Positions 8,336 to 14,526 of a stretch of DNA of 14,631 nucleotides are shown here, one piece after another (position 1 is the first letter of the stretch; each line of letters starts with the position of its first letter). This DNA is from an uncultured Selenomonas sp. (lineage in GTDB: Bacteria; Bacillota; Negativicutes; Selenomonadales; Selenomonadaceae): contig CALIBA010000006.1 of the NCBI GenBank assembly GCA_938045435.1, forward strand, positions 1 through 14,631. The letters are read 5' to 3'. The notes beneath the pieces were generated by a model. That model did not search any database. It worked only from the letters and a program-made list of their open reading frames with translations, and was not told the DNA's origin. The position numbers and the translations under genes were made by a program.

Positions 8336-9423
8336 GACTCTTCTCCATGCGGCTTTTGGGCGTCGTCTGCTGAGATGCCGGGCGTGATGCCGCGCGTATA
8401 GCGGCGTTCCATGCGGTCGTGGACATGAGCGTACTTCGCTGTGACCTTGGGACTGCGTTGGCGCAGCGTTTCCTGTACGACGCGCAGATCTTTTGTCTCT
8501 TGGTAGAGATTCGTGCCGCAGCTGTGTCGGAATAGGTGGCATGCATAGCCAGACTGTTTGAGTCCCGCGCCCTTGAGCGCACAGTTGATGACATAGCGGA
8601 TGCCGACGCGTGTGATGCGTCCCTTTGTGTTGTTGCGTGAGCAGGAGATGATGGTCGGCGTGCGGCGACCTTCCATAGGGACGGCACCGCGTTCCTCCAG
8701 ATAGGCTTTGAGGAGCTGAAACGTCTCTTCGCATGGGTAGATGATTCCCGCGTGCCCCTTGCCGCGAATCTCAATGCGCCCGCGCTCCCAGTCTATATCC
8801 TCGTCCGAAAGGCGCGCGACCTCGACGACACGCAGCCCCTCCACGCCCATGAGATAGATGATGAGGAGATTGCGCAGGCGCCGGAGGGTGTTTTTGTCCT
8901 CCTTGAGGCTCTCACAAATCTCCTTGATCTGATCGACCGTGAGGTATTTATAGTCCTCGTCAAGATGCTGCGGGTTGCGTAGTTGCAAGTCCGCGCAAGG
9001 GTTCTCTGCGATAAAGGAAAGGCGCTGTGCGACCTTGTAGAACGCACGGATGGCGGCCCCTTTTATCATCAGTGTGGCGGCGCTGTAATTGCGCGCACGC
9101 ATTTCCTCCATATAGATGCGGATCTGGTAGTCGTGTACGTCGCTGAGAGGGTGCAGCCCCTGCTCCATGCACCAGTGAAGAAAGAAACGAATGGCGAGCT
9201 CGTATGTGTCACGCGTGTCTGCCGTGGGGGCGCCGCCTGCAATGTAACGCGGCAGATATTCATAGAAATGGGTAATGAAGTATTCGGGTGTGATGGCATC
9301 CTGACGGACGTTCATCGAAAGTGCATCCATGCGGCGCACTGTGCCGGGGATGGTTTTTGTGCGTGGTGCCGGCATAATGGGTTTCGGTCGGCCGTTGCTG
9401 CGGTATGCGTCTTCTTCTGCCAT
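8317..9423 (-). CDS. Tyrosine recombinase / phage-integrase family
   Basis: The 368-residue protein has an N-terminal SAM-like core-binding domain (around residues 45-145) and a C-terminal catalytic domain. Catalytic residues visible are Arg198 (GVEGLRVVEV), Lys222 (IRGKGHAG), His296-x-x-Arg299 (HLFRHSCGTNL) and the nucleophile Tyr331 (VTAKYAHV). The position usually held by His or Trp, nine residues before Tyr, is Gln322 (LRQRSPK). The start MAEEDAYR at 9423 is chosen because AGAAGGAA stands just upstream; an 18-residue longer form has no comparable site. The protein has an extra N-terminal tail of about 40 residues and a 37-residue tail after Tyr. It lies alone, opposite to the glycan genes around it; no excisionase or phage genes are visible. 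A role in site-specific inversion or integration is inferred. Confidence 0.9.
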   Translation of the reverse strand: MAEEDAYRSNGRPKPIMPAPRTKTIPGTVRRMDALSMNVRQDAITPEYFITHFYEYLPRYIAGGAPTADTRDTYELAIRFFLHWCMEQGLHPLSDVHDYQIRIYMEEMRARNYSAATLMIKGAAIRAFYKVAQRLSFIAENPCADLQLRNPQHLDEDYKYLTVDQIKEICESLKEDKNTLRRLRNLLIIYLMGVEGLRVVEVARLSDEDIDWERGRIEIRGKGHAGIIYPCEETFQLLKAYLEERGAVPMEGRRTPTIISCSRNNTKGRITRVGIRYVINCALKGAGLKQSGYACHLFRHSCGTNLYQETKDLRVVQETLRQRSPKVTAKYAHVHDRMERRYTRGITPGISADDAQKPHGEESAPKST

Positions 9424-9485
9424 GGGGTTCCTTCTTTCGTTCGTTTTTAGGATGCGGCTCCAATGAAGGATGCGCACATCGGTGT

Positions 9486-9531
9486 CAATGCCCCATTATA
9501 GCACGGGGAAAGCGCATTGGGCAATCAATGC
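9486..9531. promoter_or_regulatory. CAATGC/GCATTG half-sites around the recombinase promoter
   Basis: CAATGC occurs at 9486-9491 and 9526-9531, and its inverse GCATTG at 9514-9519. The last two form a 6-6-6 inverted repeat whose spacer coincides with most of the -35 box, while the first copy abuts the -10 box. An operator for a repressor, possibly the recombinase itself, is a reasonable reading. It is unproven. Confidence 0.4.
9495..9524 (-). promoter_or_regulatory. Promoter of the recombinase gene
   Basis: On the minus strand a perfect TATAAT (9500 to 9495) lies 18 bases after TTGCCC (9524 to 9519). This is a SigA-type promoter about 70 bp upstream of the recombinase start. Confidence 0.65.
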
Positions 9532-9566
9532 GGCGACGTGTGCATTCAGAGAAATGATGTGGTGAT

Positions 9567-10604
9567 ATGAGAATACTATTGGAGATATTTTCCAGAAATG
9601 ATGAGATTTTGCAGATCAAGCGGGCGCTGCAATCGCTTGGGCACGAGGTCATCACCATCTATGAGGACTCTTATCGGGAGACATGTCCCTATTATCAAAA
9701 GAAACTGGATAAAATGGGTGTGCATACCTTTAGGAAGCGTTATGAACAGGAATGGATACAGAGACTGCATCGGATGGTGGAGGAGTTCCTGCCGGATGCG
9801 GCACTTTTCATCAATCTGCCGACGGAGATGATGCAGCCGTCGGATCTCGCCCGCATCCGCGCACGCACAAAGACCATCTGCTACTTTGTGGACGGCATAT
9901 CTTCAAATACGGAGCTTTATGATTACTACGCACTGCTTGACCATATCTATGTCTTTGAGGAGCAGGATGTAAAATACTTAAAGGAGCGGCGTCATATCGC
10001 TGCACAGTATATGCCTGTGGGGTATAATGAGGCATATGCGCCGATATGCGCTGTACCGATGATGGATGTGATCTTTATTGGCTCTCCGTTCCATCATCGG
10101 CTGCGTCTGCTGGAACGGGTATCGGCTGCTGCTGCCCGCGCAGATTGGAAGCTGCGCATCTATGGACCGTTCTATGATGGGCGCTATCCGTGGAAGAGAT
10201 TCCTGTTTCGGCGTCGGTACCCCCATATCGCGCGGTATTTGATGAATGGATCCGTGCCGCCGGAGGAGGCGGCACGTCTGTATGCGTCCTCGAAAATCTG
10301 CCTCAATATCCATGACGTCAGGCACGGCAGTCCCAATCCGAGAACGTTCCAGATTCTCGCGGTGGGCGCTTTTGAACTGCTCGATGCGCGGGTCTCTTAT
10401 GGTGGGCTGCTCAGCCCAGGGGAGGACTTGGCGGTGTACGAGGATGCAGAAGATTTGGTTGAAAAGATCCGCTATTATCTCGTTCATGATGATGAGCGCT
10501 GCCAAATCGCAGTCAAGGGACAGTGCACAACAAGGCCCCTCTCCATGAAAAATATCCTGCGTGCAATCATGCGCGGTGGGACGCTGAAAGATATAGGCAC
10601 ATAA
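9567..10604 (+). CDS. CgeB/DUF3880-type glycosyltransferase
   Basis: The 345-residue protein begins MRILLEIFSRNDEILQIKRALQ and shows the CgeB-like pattern: an N-terminal domain ending in ICYFVDGISSN and DHIYVFEEQDVKYLK, then VIFIGSPFHHRLRLLERV, and the C-terminal hallmark SKICLNIHDVRHGSPNPRTFQILAVGAFELLDAR. Family members are GT-B glycosyltransferases of glycan or spore-coat/flagellin decoration pathways. Here LPS or another surface glycan is likely from context. The ribosome site before ATG 9567 is poor (GTGGTG only), so the start is less certain. It is cut off from the upstream cluster by the minus-strand recombinase, so it needs its own promoter or readthrough; no convincing + strand promoter is visible in the 143-bp gap. 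A strong terminator follows. Confidence 0.83.
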   Translation: MRILLEIFSRNDEILQIKRALQSLGHEVITIYEDSYRETCPYYQKKLDKMGVHTFRKRYEQEWIQRLHRMVEEFLPDAALFINLPTEMMQPSDLARIRARTKTICYFVDGISSNTELYDYYALLDHIYVFEEQDVKYLKERRHIAAQYMPVGYNEAYAPICAVPMMDVIFIGSPFHHRLRLLERVSAAAARADWKLRIYGPFYDGRYPWKRFLFRRRYPHIARYLMNGSVPPEEAARLYASSKICLNIHDVRHGSPNPRTFQILAVGAFELLDARVSYGGLLSPGEDLAVYEDAEDLVEKIRYYLVHDDERCQIAVKGQCTTRPLSMKNILRAIMRGGTLKDIGT

Positions 10605-10648
10605 GAGCGGGGGGATGCTCCTATTTGTCTATAAATTTTGGCACAGCA

Positions 10649-10682
10649 AAAACGGGGACTGCCTTATGGCAGTCCCCGTTTT
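10649..10682. terminator. Bidirectional rho-independent terminator
   Basis: A perfect 15-bp stem (10649-10663 with 10668-10682) closes on a TTAT loop. The GC core ACGGGGACTGCC is flanked by A4 on one side and T4 on the other, so it can stop transcription both from the CgeB-like gene (+) and from hsp20 (-). Confidence 0.92.
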
Positions 10683-10695
10683 CATATGGGCATCA

Positions 10696-11154
10696 TCAGT
10701 GAATCTCAATCTGTTTGCGCTCCGGTTCGCCGGCGGATTTTGGCAGCTTTACCTCAAGCACACCGTCCTTGAACTCTGCATGGATGTTCGCATCGTCGAT
10801 GCCGTCAATGTAGAACGAGCGGCTCATCTCGCCCGTGTGACGCTCACGGCGGATATAGTTTCCGCTCTCATCCTTTTCGTCCTTGGATTCGCTGCGTGTT
10901 GCGGCGATGGTGAGATAGCCGTTCTCGTAGTGGAGGGCGATGTTCTCCTTTGTCATGCCCGGGAGATCAGCAGTCAGCTCATAGTGATCGCCGCTGTCTT
11001 TTACGTCTACTTTGAACGAGTTGGCGCCCCAGTTGGCCGCAGGGAAACCGTCATGAAAGAGGGAATCACGCATGGCGTCCAAGAGTGCAAACGGATTTGC
11101 GCTGCTTTGCTGCGAGAGGCCGCGACGTCCGGAAAAAGGTACAAGTCCAAACAT
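10696..11154 (-). CDS. hsp20: Hsp20/alpha-crystallin small heat shock protein
   Basis: This 152-residue chaperone holds unfolding proteins in a refoldable state in the cytoplasm, usually as an oligomer. The alpha-crystallin domain runs from about residue 45 (FKVDVKDSGDHYELTADLPG) through YLTIAATRSE and RSFYIDGIDDANIHAEFKDG to GVLEVKLPK, the conserved G-V-L motif. The C-terminus ends in an I-x-I anchor (IEI). The N-terminal arm starts MFGLVPF and is Phe-rich. The ATG at 11154 is chosen because AAAGGAG lies ten bases upstream; a start eight codons earlier would place this site inside the gene. It diverges from the Spx/ArsC-like gene, with shared regulatory DNA between. Confidence 0.95.
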   Translation of the reverse strand: MFGLVPFSGRRGLSQQSSANPFALLDAMRDSLFHDGFPAANWGANSFKVDVKDSGDHYELTADLPGMTKENIALHYENGYLTIAATRSESKDEKDESGNYIRRERHTGEMSRSFYIDGIDDANIHAEFKDGVLEVKLPKSAGEPERKQIEIH

Positions 11155-11179
11155 GATAATCAACTCCTTTGGAATCATT

Positions 11180-11211
11180 GATTGGAGCGGCGTTTGGCAT
11201 ACCGTCCAATC
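11180..11211. promoter_or_regulatory. Inverted repeat in the hsp20 5' leader
   Basis: GATTGGA (11180-11186) and TCCAATC (11205-11211) form a perfect 7-bp inverted repeat with an 18-base spacer, 26 bases upstream of the hsp20 start. It could be an operator or an mRNA hairpin. It does not match the CIRCE/HrcA consensus. Confidence 0.4.
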
Positions 11212-11230
11212 AGCACTGTCTTTTCATAAG

Positions 11231-11257
11231 GAAGGTGGCTGTGCTCTGTGCACCTTC
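11231..11257. promoter_or_regulatory. Second inverted repeat just downstream of the hsp20 promoter
   Basis: GAAGGTG (11231-11237) and CACCTTC (11251-11257) form a perfect 7-bp inverted repeat with a 13-base spacer. It lies where hsp20 transcription should begin, so it may form a hairpin at the 5' end of the mRNA or bind a regulator. Confidence 0.4.
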
Positions 11258-11265
11258 TGATTGTC

Positions 11266-11293
11266 ATTATACATCTGAAAGTCAAAAAGTCAA
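11266..11293 (-). promoter_or_regulatory. hsp20 promoter
   Basis: On the minus strand TTGACT (11293 to 11288) and TATAAT (11271 to 11266) are separated by 16 bases, about 110 bp before the hsp20 start. The -35 box lies within the triple RGTCAAA-like array. Confidence 0.7.
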
Positions 11294-11303
11294 TAGGTCA
11301 AAA
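11280..11303 (+). promoter_or_regulatory. CtsR-like triple heptad array
   Basis: Three near-identical octamers stand end to end: AGTCAAAA (11280), AGTCAATA (11288) and GGTCAAAA (11296). The CtsR repressor of heat-shock genes binds direct repeats of RGTCAAA, normally with a three-base spacer (period 10); here the period is 8. The array overlaps the hsp20 -35 box and lies about 10 bp from the -35 box of the divergent gene, so one repressor could control both. Confidence 0.45.
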
Positions 11304-11311
11304 AGAAAAAA

Positions 11312-11339
11312 TTGAATTTTTTTTATGCGTCTGTATAAT
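11312..11339 (+). promoter_or_regulatory. Promoter of the Spx/ArsC-like gene
   Basis: TTGAAT (11312-11317) and a perfect TATAAT (11334-11339) are separated by 16 bases, with the start codon 23 bases downstream of the -10 box and an AGGAGG ribosome site between. The mRNA leader must be very short. Confidence 0.7.
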
Positions 11340-11362
11340 GGGACAGGAGGAGGGATTCTCGT

Positions 11363-11728
11363 ATGGAAAAAGATATTGTATGGCTCGGTTATCCGAAGTG
11401 TTCGACCTGTCAAAAGGCAGAGAAGTTTTTGCGTGCATGCGGCTGCACAGCGCCTATGCGCGATATTGTAAAGGAACCGCCGACGGCAGAGGAGCTGCGC
11501 ACGTGGCACACACGCAGCGGCCTTCCGCTGCGCCGCTTTTTTAATACGAGCGGACAGCGTTACAGGGAGCTGGGCCTGAAGGATAAACTGCCTGCGATGA
11601 CACAGGAGCAGCAGTATGCACTGCTCGCTTCGGACGGGATGCTCGTGAAACGGCCGCTTGTGATTACAAAGGAACATGTTCTCGTAGGGTTCCGTGCAGA
11701 GGCGTGGGCGGAGATTTTATCATCTTGA
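11363..11728 (+). CDS. ArsC/Spx family thioredoxin-fold protein
   Basis: The 121-residue protein belongs to the arsenate reductase (ArsC)/Spx/YffB family: an N-terminal Y-x-K-C-S-T-C-Q-K-A with a CxxC pair at residues 13 and 16, CTAPMRDIVKEPPTAEEL, FFNTSGQRYRELGLKDKLPAM, and KRPLVITKEHVLVGFRAE near the end. The family includes arsenate reductases and redox-sensing transcription regulators that bind RNA polymerase. The TCQKA form and the absence of ars genes nearby favour a redox or stress role over arsenate reduction. A perfect AGGAGG precedes ATG 11363. Divergence from hsp20 fits a shared stress response. Confidence 0.87.
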   Translation: MEKDIVWLGYPKCSTCQKAEKFLRACGCTAPMRDIVKEPPTAEELRTWHTRSGLPLRRFFNTSGQRYRELGLKDKLPAMTQEQQYALLASDGMLVKRPLVITKEHVLVGFRAEAWAEILSS

Positions 11729-11794
11729 ATCATAAACGAAAAGGGATGCGGTTCATTCTGCATACTTTAGATGTGATGTCCAAAGTGCTGACCC

Positions 11795-12910
11795 TTATCC
11801 TCTGCGTTTTCTGGTGATGAGGAATGCCGCTGCATAGGCGGTGATGGGAATGGCGAAGAGGAGGCCAATGCTGCCGACAAGGGAACGCACCACTTCCGTA
11901 GCGATCATGTTGAGGTTCACGACGTGCGCCATGGAGAGATCCGGCTGCGCTGAGATCAGCAGGATGAGCGGAAGCGTGCCGCCGATGTAGGCGAGCACGA
12001 GCGTGTTCGCCATGGTTCCCATGACATCGCGGCCCACACGCAGTCCGGAGGAGACGAGGGTACGAAATGAGGTTTCAGGGGCCAGCTGCATCATCTCGTA
12101 TTGGGCGGAGGCGATGGAGACGGCAACGTCCATCACGGCGCCGAGTGCACCGAGGACAATGCCGGAAAAGAGCAGTTCACGAAAATCGACGTCCTGCAAA
12201 TAGAGCACCTTCAGCATACCGGCTTGTTCTTCGGCAACGCCGCTGAGATAGGTGAAGTGAATGGCGGCGATGGCAAGGACACCCGCGATAAAAATCCCGC
12301 CGATGGTGCCGATGATGGCCCCGGCGGATTTTACGTTGGCGCCGCTTACGATCAGCTGTGTCGTCAGCGTGATCATGGAGCCGATGAGGAACGTCCAAAG
12401 CAGAATGTGCGACGGGGCGAAAAGAATCAGCGCGATCAGCCCCTTTGCGATGAAAAGGACGGAAAAGATCAGGGCAATCAGCGCCTTTAGACCTGTCAGC
12501 CCGCCGAATAACAAAAGGACGAACGCAAAGCCAAGGAGCAGCCATGAAAGGCCGGGGAGGCGGTCATAGTCAACGATGGCGTAAGTATCACCCTCTGCAC
12601 GGACGAGAATGCGTTCTCCCTCCTGTGGATGGATGTCAAAGGCCGGGTTGTTCAGCGTTCGATGGGTGAGGCGCACCTCTTTTCCCGCATCGGGGCCGTC
12701 ATCCAGGCGGATGTTCACGCGGTACTGCACACTGCCCGGGGCGAATACTTTAATATTGCCGGCTTCTTCCTCGGCAGAAAGGATATTGGCACGGTATGTT
12801 GGCGGATCGCCGTATGCACCGTCCATCAGGTGCAGGACGGCATATACGGCAAGGATGAGTGCGATACAGCAGGTGAGGAATCGGACAAAGCGGCGTGGAT
12901 GGATCTTCAT
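11795..12910 (-). CDS. YibE/F family multi-pass membrane protein
   Basis: The 371-residue protein matches the YibE/F family. An N-terminal membrane anchor (FLTCCIALILAVYAVLHLM) is followed by an extracytoplasmic beta-rich domain (about residues 38-120, with VRLTHRTLNNPAFDI and GERILVRAEGDTYAIVDYDRLP), then about seven hydrophobic helices, including LSWLLLGFAFVLLLFGGL, GAIIGTIGGIFIAGVLAIAAI, the conserved GALGAVMDVAVSIASAQYEM, and GRDVMGTMANTLVLAYIGGTLPLILL. Family function is unknown; a transporter-like role is often suggested. AGGAAAGG precedes the ATG. No terminator is evident in the 66 bases between it and the convergent Spx/ArsC-like gene. Confidence 0.9.
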   Translation of the reverse strand: MKIHPRRFVRFLTCCIALILAVYAVLHLMDGAYGDPPTYRANILSAEEEAGNIKVFAPGSVQYRVNIRLDDGPDAGKEVRLTHRTLNNPAFDIHPQEGERILVRAEGDTYAIVDYDRLPGLSWLLLGFAFVLLLFGGLTGLKALIALIFSVLFIAKGLIALILFAPSHILLWTFLIGSMITLTTQLIVSGANVKSAGAIIGTIGGIFIAGVLAIAAIHFTYLSGVAEEQAGMLKVLYLQDVDFRELLFSGIVLGALGAVMDVAVSIASAQYEMMQLAPETSFRTLVSSGLRVGRDVMGTMANTLVLAYIGGTLPLILLISAQPDLSMAHVVNLNMIATEVVRSLVGSIGLLFAIPITAYAAAFLITRKRRG

Positions 12911-12951
12911 AGTGGGTCAGCCTTTCCTAAAGTGTAGAAATTGTCAAAATC

Positions 12952-12972
12952 ATCATATACCTCGAGTATGAT
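12952..12972. promoter_or_regulatory. Inverted repeat in the divergent yibE / metal-locus gap
   Basis: ATCATA (12952-12957) and TATGAT (12967-12972) are separated by nine bases. The surrounding AT-rich DNA (12935-13020) differs from the GC-rich genes and likely holds the minus-strand promoter of the YibE/F gene, though no clean -35/-10 pair stands out. A regulator site is possible; it is only partly Fur-box-like. Confidence 0.3.
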
Positions 12973-13034
12973 ATTTATATGAATGAAGAAAACATTTTTG
13001 ATTTCAATAGTTATTCTTGATTATGGGATTCCTC

Positions 13035-13063
13035 TTGACAGGGGACAACTTATCACATATACT
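13035..13063 (+). promoter_or_regulatory. Strong promoter of the HMA-protein locus
   Basis: A consensus TTGACA (13035-13040), a 17-base spacer and TATACT (13058-13063) give a near-ideal SigA promoter. Transcription should start near 13070, about 240 bases before the first start codon. Confidence 0.75.
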
Positions 13064-13069
13064 GTGGGC

Positions 13070-13312
13070 AGTGGCATGGTTCCAGAGAGAGTGGCAGCAA
13101 GTCGGTCGGTCTCACGGCGCAGGAATCATCGCCGTCTCACGGAAAACCTTCAAGGCCGCCATCATGGCAGCCTTTATTTGTTACAGGAGAGCGCAGGGGT
13201 GCGCTGTTTCCTTACAGGGATCGTGGGGACGTATTCACTCAGTGGTACCGCAAAGCGCCAAGGAGCGAAGGAGCCCTCATGCTTAGGGCGATGTGACAAG
13301 GGAGGAAATCAT
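13070..13312 (+). ncRNA. Long structured 5' leader of unknown class
   Basis: The 402 bases from 12911 to 13312 hold no convincing gene. After the promoter the leader can form several hairpins: ACGGCG with CGCCGT (13114-13135 region), a strong 9-bp imperfect stem at 13152-13174 followed by a T-rich stretch that could act as an attenuator, AGCGCA/TGCGCT with a GGGG loop at 13190-13205, and GCCCT/AGGGC at 13273-13289 just before the ribosome site. GTCTCACGG occurs twice, 25 bases apart (13109 and 13134). A T-box-like core GTGGTACCGC is present near 13242, but the rest of a T-box is not. It may be a riboswitch or small RNA; no known class was recognised. The downstream frame is open through the leader, but its codons look non-coding. 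Confidence 0.4.
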
Positions 13313-13513
13313 ATGTTCTCGAAGACGGATTTTTGGATTGGTCTTGCAGTCGGTGCAGTGGCGGGGATTTTCGGCTACCGTTTCATGCAGGAGCGCACGC
13401 AGCAGCTTGCTGCGCTTGAGGCCGGACAGGCAGAGCTGTCCCTGGCAGAGCTTCAGCGCCAGAAAGAGGAGCTGGAAGATCTGATTGCGGCACAGTCTGC
13501 GGTCGAGAAGTAA
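13313..13513 (+). CDS. 66-residue membrane-anchored coiled-coil protein
   Basis: Residues 6-24 (DFWIGLAVGAVAGIFGYRF) form one glycine/alanine-rich membrane helix, and residues 26-62 are a charged helix rich in Glu, Gln and Leu that should form a coiled coil (TQQLAALEAGQAELSLAELQ onwards). The N-terminus is short, so it is probably a single-pass inner-membrane anchor with the coiled coil free. I do not recognise a named family. A GGAGG ribosome site stands eight bases before ATG 13313. It is the first gene after the structured leader and is followed by a terminator, so it should be made in excess over the HMA-like proteins behind it. A scaffold or adaptor role for the neighbouring metal system is an inference. 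Confidence 0.8.
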   Translation: MFSKTDFWIGLAVGAVAGIFGYRFMQERTQQLAALEAGQAELSLAELQRQKEELEDLIAAQSAVEK

Positions 13514-13532
13514 GAACGAACCCTGTAGGGGA

Positions 13533-13566
13533 GGGCTGCCGCGCACAGAGCGCTGCAGCCCTTTTT
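13533..13566 (+). terminator. Rho-independent terminator inside the metal locus
   Basis: GGGCTGC (13533-13539) pairs with GCAGCCC (13555-13561), with an inner GCGC/GCGC stem around an ACAGA loop, and TTTTT follows (13562-13566). It separates the 66-residue protein from the HMA-like genes, which have no clear promoter of their own and so probably depend on readthrough. Confidence 0.85.
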
Positions 13567-13588
13567 CAAAACCCGGAAAGGAACTTAA

Positions 13589-13897
13589 ATGGGAATTTTT
13601 GATACGATCAAAGAGGCGTTTCCAAGGTCGGCGATGGAGCTGTTTGTCCGCTCAACGGATATTGCATCCTTTGTGCCGGGACGCGTGCGCCTCTATAGCA
13701 AGCAGCTGGTAGGAAATGCGGCGTTGGAGCGGCAGGTAAAAGAGCAGCTCGGTGCACTGGATGGGATCGAGCATGTAGACACAAATACGGCGACGGGATC
13801 CATTCTCATCACTTATGAACCGGAGCATCTGCGCACCCATGCAGAGCTGCGCCGGGCAGAGGAATATATGCGGCAGCATGCAAGGAGGCGGGCGTAA
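13589..13897 (+). CDS. HMA-like (HMA2-type) protein without CxxC, first copy
   Basis: This 102-residue protein has a ferredoxin-like heavy-metal-associated fold: a strand with PGRVRLY (GRxR at residues 31-34), helix ALERQVKEQLGAL, then GIEHVDTNTATGSILITYEPE. The Cys-x-x-Cys pair of classical metal chaperones is absent, as in the HMA2 group found with P-type ATPases. It has no signal peptide or membrane segment, only an amphipathic start (MGIFDTIKEAF). AAAGGAA precedes the ATG. The stop overlaps the next start (TAATG), so both are translationally coupled. It may deliver or gate metal for a P1B-type ATPase, or act as a regulatory subunit; this is inferred from context. Confidence 0.82.
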   Translation: MGIFDTIKEAFPRSAMELFVRSTDIASFVPGRVRLYSKQLVGNAALERQVKEQLGALDGIEHVDTNTATGSILITYEPEHLRTHAELRRAEEYMRQHARRRA

Positions 13898-14526
13898 TGT
13901 CATATATTTCAGGGCTTATGCTGGGCGCATCCATTGCAAACTATATTCGCCAATCCCTTGGCGGAGCACACGGGGGCGGTGCATCTATATCGGCGCATCC
14001 GCGCCCGTTCCGCGCCGCCGTAAAGGGCGCGATGCCGGGTACCGCCGGCGCATCCTGCGCCGCAGAAGTGCCTCCTTTTACATGCGTACATGCTTCATCC
14101 GGGCGTCGCCGCTATCGTACACCGTACCTGACAAAGGCGTTCGCTTCCCTGCTTGAGGAGCGCCTGATGCGGCTGCCGTTTGTGTCAGGGGTACGTACCA
14201 ATGCCGTTTCGGGCAGTATTCTCCTCCTCTATCGGCCGGAGGATGAGGCACATATCCTTATCCTTTCGGAAGGGCTTTCGGCGATATTCTCAGAGGGCAG
14301 GAGCACACCTCCTGTGGGAACACTCGCGCAGAGCATGCGCCGTTCCGTTTGTGCGTTGAGCGGGTGGGTTCAGCAGCATACAGGCGGTGCACTGGATCTA
14401 AGCTCCCTCGTCGCCGGCATCTTCTTTCTGCGCGGCATACGACAGCTCGTGCTCTCCAATACGTCGCCGTCCGGCTCTCAGATGCTCTGGTGGGCACTGA
14501 CACTGATGCGGGGGTGGAAAGTGTGA
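13897..14526 (+). CDS. HMA-like membrane-associated protein, second copy
   Basis: This 209-residue protein has a short hydrophobic glycine-rich start (MSYISGLMLGASIANYIRQ), a low-complexity Ala/Gly/Pro linker (residues 22-66), a central HMA-like domain (about 69-116) and a hydrophobic C-terminal region (LDLSSLVAGIFFLRGIRQLVL, then MLWWALTLM). The domain mirrors the first copy: GRRR at 69-72 matches GRVR, and RLPFVSGVRTNAVSGSILLLYRPED matches GIEHVDTNTATGSILITYEPE. No CxxC is present, although single cysteines occur. It looks like a membrane-tethered version of its neighbour. Its stop overlaps the next start (TGATG). The linker may vary quickly. Function is inferred only from position. Confidence 0.8.
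   Translation: MSYISGLMLGASIANYIRQSLGGAHGGGASISAHPRPFRAAVKGAMPGTAGASCAAEVPPFTCVHASSGRRRYRTPYLTKAFASLLEERLMRLPFVSGVRTNAVSGSILLLYRPEDEAHILILSEGLSAIFSEGRSTPPVGTLAQSMRRSVCALSGWVQQHTGGALDLSSLVAGIFFLRGIRQLVLSNTSPSGSQMLWWALTLMRGWKV

Noticed and set aside
8279..9566. Invertible segment around the recombinase
   Set aside because: No matching inverted repeats were found between the DNA on the two sides of the gene, so inversion of the gene itself is not supported.
11155..11265. CIRCE element for HrcA upstream of hsp20
   Set aside because: The inverted repeats GATTGGA/TCCAATC and GAAGGTG/CACCTTC do not match TTAGCACTC-N9-GAGTGCTAA.
13230..13275. T-box riboswitch
   Set aside because: GTGGTACCGC matches the T-box core, but no complementary antiterminator arm or Stem I with the usual spacing is present, and the gene downstream is not an aminoacyl-tRNA synthetase or amino-acid gene.
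12983..13513. 176-codon frame running through the leader into the 66-residue gene
   Set aside because: The promoter at 13035-13063 lies inside it, the upstream residues look non-coding, and a good ribosome site marks the ATG at 13313.
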